From an uncultured Blautia sp. (GTDB lineage Bacteria > Bacillota > Clostridia > Lachnospirales > Lachnospiraceae), in the NCBI GenBank assembly GCA_900540785.1, contig UQHF01000006.1, positions 1-64,000 on the forward strand: a stretch of 64,000 nt of DNA, read 5' to 3'. Below are positions 60,004 to 64,000 of this stretch, one piece after another (the stretch's first letter is position 1; the number at the start of each line of letters is the position of its first letter). Below the pieces are notes generated by a model. That model was given only the letters and a program-made list of their open reading frames with translations. It was not told the origin of the DNA and made no database searches. A program made the position numbers and the translations under genes.

Positions 60004-61662
60004 TTGACAAAGAAAATTTTTAAATCAATTATGGCAGTTTGCACTGTTGTGCTTGTCCTTGGGCTTGCATTTGTAATGGGAATCCTTTACCGGTATTTCG
60101 GAAAGCAGATTTCCACAGAACTGGAAAAAGAGGCTTCTTATGTGGCGCAGGGAGTAGAGCTTTCCGGCGTGGAATATCTGGAAAAATTAAACGGAAAAAA
60201 TGCCAGGATTACCCTGATCGATCAGGATGGAAGCGTACTTTATGACAGTCAGGCAGAGGCTTCCTCTATGGAAAATCACGGGGACAGAGAAGAGGTAAAA
60301 GAGGCGGCAGAAACAGGAAAAGGCGAGGCTGTGCGTATGTCTGAGACTCTTTCAGAAAAGACAATTTATTACGCTTTGAGGCTGACAGATGGAAGCATTC
60401 TCCGTGTATCCAGTACCCAGTATTCGGTTCTGGCGCTTGTTTATCAGTTGATTGTTCCAGTACTCTGGATTTTGCTTCTTATGATTATTCTGTCCGGTGC
60501 ATTTGCATTCAGACTGTCAAAAAAAGTAGTAGAACCTGTAAATAATCTTGATCTGGAACACCCTGAGGAAAATGAAGTATATGAAGAGGTGGCTCCTCTT
60601 TTGAGCAGAATGTATAAGCAGAACAGGGAAATTAAAAATCAGATTGACACAGCGAGAAGGCAGCAGGAAGAGTTTTCCATTATTACCGAAAATATGCAGG
60701 AAGGACTTGTAGTGATCGACCGTTATACGATGATTCTTTCCGGAAATTCCAGCGTGTGGAAGCTTTTCCATGTAAGTGAGCCAAAAAGCGGGGAAAGCGT
60801 TTATGTGTTAAACAGAAGCGAGGAATTTCAGAGTATTATTGACAAGGCGCTCGACGGAAAGCATAACGAGGCTGTGTTAAAGGTTGACGGAAGCGATATT
60901 CATGTGATCGCAAACCCGGTTATGCGGGAAAATCAGGTAGAAGGCGCAGTTCTTCTCCTTGTAAATGTAACAGAAAAACTGGAGAGAGAAAAGCTTCGGA
61001 GAGAGTTTTCCGCAAATGTATCTCATGAGCTGAAAACACCTCTGACTTCGATTTCCGGATTTGCAGAGATTATTCAGGACGGATATGTAAAAGAAGAGGA
61101 TATTCGTGCTTTTGCAGGACGGATTTACAAAGAAGCGCAGCGTCTTATCACGCTTGTAGAAGATGTGATCCGTATCTCTCAGCTTGACGAGGGGGAGGTT
61201 CCCTATGAGTGGACAGAGACGGATCTGTATCAGACTGTGAAAAATGTATTTGGTACTTTAAGTGAAGCTGCAAAAAAACAGGATGTTCATCTCTATATAG
61301 AAGGAGAGAGAATAAAGCTTCATACAGTTCCCAATATTCTGGAAGAAGTGCTGTTTAATCTTTGCGACAATGCGATCAAGTACAATAAACAGGGTGGAAG
61401 CGTCTGTATCCGACTTGCAGAAAACGAGGACAACGTCTGTATTTCTGTACAGGATAACGGCGTCGGAATCCCAAAAGAGGATCAGAGCCGTGTGTTCGAG
61501 CGGTTCTACCGGGTAGATAAAAGCCATTCAAAAGAAATAGGAGGCACGGGACTGGGGCTTTCTATTGTAAAACATGGCGTGAGCTTCCTGGGAGGAGAGG
61601 TGGAACTGGAAAGTACACCCGGACAGGGAACAGAAATTACAATAAGTTTTCCGAAGGAGTAG
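60004..61662 (+). CDS. PhoR-like sensor histidine kinase without a partner regulator
   Basis: A 552-residue kinase starting with TTG 60004 (GGAGG 9 bases before). A helix at about 8-28, an extracellular domain (about 30-145), a second helix (about 147-167), a linker, a PAS-like domain (about 225-325), the HisKA site FSANVSHELKTPLTS and an ATPase domain (NAIKYNKQG, DNGVGIPKED, GGTGLGLSIVKH) follow the PhoR layout. The neighbourhood, directly after phoU, supports a phosphate-sensing role. No PhoP/PhoB response regulator lies in the operon or window; the partner must be elsewhere. A terminator follows directly. Confidence 0.88.
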   Translation: MTKKIFKSIMAVCTVVLVLGLAFVMGILYRYFGKQISTELEKEASYVAQGVELSGVEYLEKLNGKNARITLIDQDGSVLYDSQAEASSMENHGDREEVKEAAETGKGEAVRMSETLSEKTIYYALRLTDGSILRVSSTQYSVLALVYQLIVPVLWILLLMIILSGAFAFRLSKKVVEPVNNLDLEHPEENEVYEEVAPLLSRMYKQNREIKNQIDTARRQQEEFSIITENMQEGLVVIDRYTMILSGNSSVWKLFHVSEPKSGESVYVLNRSEEFQSIIDKALDGKHNEAVLKVDGSDIHVIANPVMRENQVEGAVLLLVNVTEKLEREKLRREFSANVSHELKTPLTSISGFAEIIQDGYVKEEDIRAFAGRIYKEAQRLITLVEDVIRISQLDEGEVPYEWTETDLYQTVKNVFGTLSEAAKKQDVHLYIEGERIKLHTVPNILEEVLFNLCDNAIKYNKQGGSVCIRLAENEDNVCISVQDNGVGIPKEDQSRVFERFYRVDKSHSKEIGGTGLGLSIVKHGVSFLGGEVELESTPGQGTEITISFPKE

Positions 61663-61664
61663 AG

Positions 61665-61689
61665 GGCTGTCTGCGATTCGCAGACAGCC
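61665..61689 (+). terminator. Intrinsic terminator of the pst operon
   Basis: GGCTGTCTGCG (61665-61675) pairs with CGCAGACAGCC (61679-61689), loop ATT, followed by TTATTTTTG. Confidence 0.9.
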
Positions 61690-61819
61690 TTATTTTTGTT
61701 CCAACCGGAAGGTTAATGAAATAAACGATGATAATTTTGATTGTGGTGGCTATGTGGAAGTGGTATAGTATGGGTATGATGAAGGGAACAAATTGGAATT
61801 TGAGGAGATAGAATAGATA

Positions 61820-62329
61820 ATGATATTAGAAACAGAACGTTTATATTTGCGAGAAATGAACCAAAATGATTATGGAGATTTAGCTGAAATTTTACAAAAT
61901 CCTAAAGTTATGTATGCTTATGAACATGACTTTTCAGATAATGATGTGCAGGAATGGCTTGATAGACAAGTAGAAAGATACAAAAAATATGGCTTTGGGT
62001 TATGGGCGATGATATTAAAGAATACTGGCGAGATGATAGGACAGACTGGTTTGACGATACAACCCTATAAGGACAAAGAAGTGTTAGAAATCGGTTATTT
62101 ATTAAAAGAAAGTTTTTGGCATAATGGATATGCAAGTGAAGCGGCGAGTGGTTGTAAAAGATATGCTTTTGAACAATTAAACAGAGATAAAGTATATTCC
62201 ATTATAAAATCAGATAACCATTCTTCTATGAAAGTGGCGGAAAGTATTGGTATGAAAAAAGAAGATGAATTTGTCACACAATACTATAATGGCGATATGC
62301 TTCATTTTTTGTATTCTGTTCATAGATAA
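61820..62329 (+). CDS. GNAT N-acetyltransferase (RimJ/RimL type)
   Basis: A 169-residue acyl-CoA N-acyltransferase with ETERLYLREM at the start, the acceptor-side EIGYLLKESFWHNGYASEAA (acetyl-CoA binding loop Q/R-x-x-G-x-G/A equivalent near residue 102) and the C-terminal DNHSSMKVAESIGMKKE. Its substrate is unknown; relatives modify ribosomal proteins or small molecules. It is the first gene of an A+T-rich tail of small genes. Confidence 0.9.
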   Translation: MILETERLYLREMNQNDYGDLAEILQNPKVMYAYEHDFSDNDVQEWLDRQVERYKKYGFGLWAMILKNTGEMIGQTGLTIQPYKDKEVLEIGYLLKESFWHNGYASEAASGCKRYAFEQLNRDKVYSIIKSDNHSSMKVAESIGMKKEDEFVTQYYNGDMLHFLYSVHR

Positions 62330-62378
62330 ATTCCAGTTTGTAGAACTAAGAAAATATGGGTTTGAAGAGGGGGATTGT

Positions 62379-62714
62379 GTGAAAAAATTTATAATGTTAA
62401 TTATAGCTTTAACATGCATTATCTCTTTGGCTGGTTGCAATAACAAAAGTATGGATTACATTATTGAGAATGAGCTAAGTATTATGGGTATTGTCAACGA
62501 TACTAATGAGAATTTTATTTTGATTGAAAACGAAGATGGAGAATATAAAGTATCTCTGAATGTTGAGAATAAGGATAGCATGACACATTTCAATATCGGT
62601 GATGAAGTTGTAGTTTATTATGACGGCTATATTGCAGAGAGTTACCCGATGCAGATAAATAAGGTCTATGCTATTACATTGAAAATGCCTGCTGATAGAA
62701 CAGAGAATGATTAA
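62379..62714 (+). CDS. Small lipoprotein, DUF3221-like
   Basis: A 111-residue protein starting with GTG 62379, about 6 bases after GAGGGGG. A lipoprotein signal (VKKFIMLIIALTCIISLAGC) has a good lipobox SLAGC. The mature part folds as a small beta domain (GIVNDTNENFILIENEDGEY, GDEVVVYYDGYIAESYPMQINKV), a pattern like DUF3221. It is the only convincing lipoprotein in the window. Function unknown. The longer reading from 62265 would overlap the GNAT gene. Confidence 0.75.
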   Translation: MKKFIMLIIALTCIISLAGCNNKSMDYIIENELSIMGIVNDTNENFILIENEDGEYKVSLNVENKDSMTHFNIGDEVVVYYDGYIAESYPMQINKVYAITLKMPADRTEND

Positions 62715-62739
62715 CCAATTTGAATTTAGGGGAAGAAAA

Positions 62740-63015
62740 ATGATTATAAGAAAATATCAGCCATCAGATTACAAAGAATTGACAGAGCTGTTTTATAATA
62801 CAGTTCACAATGTTAATGCAAAAGATTGTACAAAAAAGTGAAATGAGCCGCTTCAAGAATATTTTAGTGTTGCTGCGGTTGATAATGAAAACATTGTAGG
62901 ATTTGGGGACATAGATAAAACAGTCTACCTTGATCGCTTATTTGTTCACGCTGATTATCAAGGAAAAGGCATTGCAACTGCTATTTGTAATCAACGGGAT
63001 GGTAATAAACAAAAA
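62740..63015 (+). pseudogene. GNAT acetyltransferase remnant
   Basis: ATG 62740, after GGGG, opens a GNAT domain (IIRKYQPSDYKELTELFYNTV). It stops at TGA 62839 after KDCTKK and continues in the same frame as YFSVAAVDNENIVGFGDID and YLDRLFVHADYQGKGIATAI, the acetyl-CoA binding core. The C-terminal beta region is missing: the reading passes directly into unrelated MarR-like sequence. It has thus lost part of its middle and its end. Confidence 0.75.
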
Positions 63016-63219
63016 ATTTTCTTTTGCTTGACGAAATCGGGACAGTTTCTATATGATGAACATGAGAAACGACATAATTTGTGGCTGAAAAGAGATAACG
63101 CTTTTGTAAATCAATTTGATCAGAAAACAGTAGAACAGGTAGAAAAATTTATGAGAGCATTTAATGATTATCTTGAAGCACAAATAGTAAAATTAGGAGG
63201 GAATGCAGATGAAAATTGA
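63016..63219 (+). pseudogene. MarR-family regulator remnant (C-terminal part)
   Basis: The in-frame continuation LTKSGQFLYDEHEKRHNLW to EQVEKFMRAFNDYLE matches the last about 65 residues of MarR-type regulators (wing end and dimerisation helix). No DNA-binding helix is present. It is fused to the GNAT remnant by deletion or recombination. Confidence 0.65.
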
Positions 63220-63766
63220 TGTTACATTAAAGATTACACCTAAAATGGTAATAGACGCCCAGGGCAATGAGAAAAAAGCATTAGTGGGGCATTTGGGAAC
63301 ACATTTTGATGTTATGAACAAAGAATTTCCATTGGAATATACAGAAAGAAAAGGAACCGTATTCGATGTTAGCAAAATAAAAAACAGAGATATTGATATT
63401 GCTGACATAGATATGGATAAGGTCACAAAGGATATGTTTGTATGTTTTTATACTGGATTTATTGAGGAAGAAGGATATGGAACAAAAAAATATTTTACAG
63501 AGCATCCTCAGCTTTCCAATGAATTACTTGAAGCACTTTTGCAGAAAAATGTGTCCATTATTGGCGTAGATTTCGCTGGAGTGAGGAGAGGAAAAGAACA
63601 TACATCTATGGATCAGTATTGTGCAGAGCATGGGGTATTTATTATTGAGAATTTATGTAATCTTTGTAGCGTATTAAAAAACGGGGACACATTTATTGCT
63701 AACACATATCCGATGAATTATGCGGAGATGACGGGATTGCCTTGCAGAGTTGTTGTTGATATTTAA
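63209..63766 (+). CDS. Cyclase-family (kynurenine formamidase-like) hydrolase
   Basis: A 185-residue metal-dependent hydrolase of the cyclase family; the H-x-G-T-H-x-D motif (HLGTHFDV, about 28-35) is the metal site. The second half has SIIGVDFAGVRRGKEH and IIENLCNL, as in family members. ATG 63209 is preferred over ATG 63203, since AGGAGG (63195-63200) is 8 bases before it. It is somewhat shorter than the usual 200-220 residues. Substrate unknown; formyl- or cyclic amides are typical. Its start overlaps the end of the MarR remnant. Confidence 0.8.
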   Translation: MKIDVTLKITPKMVIDAQGNEKKALVGHLGTHFDVMNKEFPLEYTERKGTVFDVSKIKNRDIDIADIDMDKVTKDMFVCFYTGFIEEEGYGTKKYFTEHPQLSNELLEALLQKNVSIIGVDFAGVRRGKEHTSMDQYCAEHGVFIIENLCNLCSVLKNGDTFIANTYPMNYAEMTGLPCRVVVDI

Positions 63767-63897
63767 CTTGTTGAGACTTCGGCAACTTTAATCTGCGATA
63801 GAAAGAAATAAAATTCAGATGCAGATGATTGAGTTTCCGCACCCGGAAGTTAATATGTCTATACTGAAAGGAACAAATAAGAATTGTGGAGGTATTT

Positions 63898-64000
63898 ATG
63901 ATGTTTGGATTTAAGAAGAAAGAAAAGAAACCACTTTTAATTAAAGTAAAAGATGTATTTTCAATTATTAAATCGGATTATGATGAGGGAGTTGCTTTTT
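63898..64000 (+). CDS. Unidentified protein, cut by the window end
   Basis: An open frame begins MMFGFKKKEKKPLLIKVKD and runs past the last base. GGAGG (63888-63892) lies before two adjacent ATGs at 63898 and 63901; the second has the better spacing of 8. TATACT at 63860-63865 is a possible -10. The 34 visible residues do not identify a family. Confidence 0.6.
   Translation, partial: MMFGFKKKEKKPLLIKVKDVFSIIKSDYDEGVAF

Overview
The window reads as chromosome of an anaerobic gut Firmicute, most likely a Lachnospiraceae member (Blautia, Ruminococcus or Dorea type). This rests on strong AGGAGG ribosome sites, many sugar ABC importers, YesM/YesN two-component genes, clostridial proteins (reverse rubrerythrin, DUF3793, split LysO, Rpn-family remnant) and sortase-built pili. 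The species cannot be told from sequence alone. Every gap longer than about 200 bases has been looked at; none exceeds 300 bases. No rRNA, tRNA or CRISPR array was seen.

Layout. 1-53 is the 3' tip of a group II intron that supplies the last two codons and the stop of a LytTR response regulator (45-752, minus). 969-9790 holds three consecutive family 3 glycoside hydrolases, one secreted with a 33-bp minisatellite, one membrane-anchored with swapped domain order and one cytoplasmic, followed by a GtrA-like membrane protein. 9909-10919 is a D-Ala-D-Ala carboxypeptidase. 10921-18654 is a sugar island: a LacI repressor fused to a solute-binding domain, divergent from a mutarotase / UroD-like / RbsC-RbsB-RbsA-type operon, with two copies of the operator TCTAAACGTTTAGA. 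18700-22200 encodes a LysR regulator and a CoA-disulfide-reductase / rhodanese / sulfite-reductase fusion.

22384-35348 is a pilus operon: a giant Cna-B tip adhesin cut by an in-frame amber codon, an LPATG major pilin, two class C sortases and a minor pilin. 35444-37719 is an oxidative-stress and redox block: rubrerythrin, PerR with PerR-like boxes, DUF3793 and flavodoxin. 37868-46252 is visibly A+T-richer: a second UroD-like gene, an ATPase, two permeases, a binding protein and a YesM/YesN pair. It is followed by an AroE-like dehydrogenase that lacks the shikimate-binding serines and by a TIM-barrel hydrolase-like protein. 49341-52122 is a small accessory patch: an Rpn nuclease remnant, an OLD-type nuclease with a Cys-rich insert and a 223-bp foldback element.

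52134-55753 carries a split LysO lysine exporter, a DUF2974 hydrolase, cysK and an Rrf2 regulator. 55900-61662 is pstSCAB-phoU plus a PhoR-like kinase with no partner regulator; its PstS has its two halves in swapped order. 61820-64000 is a low-GC string of small genes and remnants: GNAT, a lipoprotein, a GNAT/MarR chimeric remnant, a cyclase-family protein and a truncated last gene.

Most unusual points: the LacI-SBP hybrid with its twin operators, the repeated pairing of UroD-like enzymes with sugar importers, the permuted PstS, the sulfur fusion enzyme, the amber-interrupted adhesin, and the absence of a lipobox in all three ABC binding proteins.
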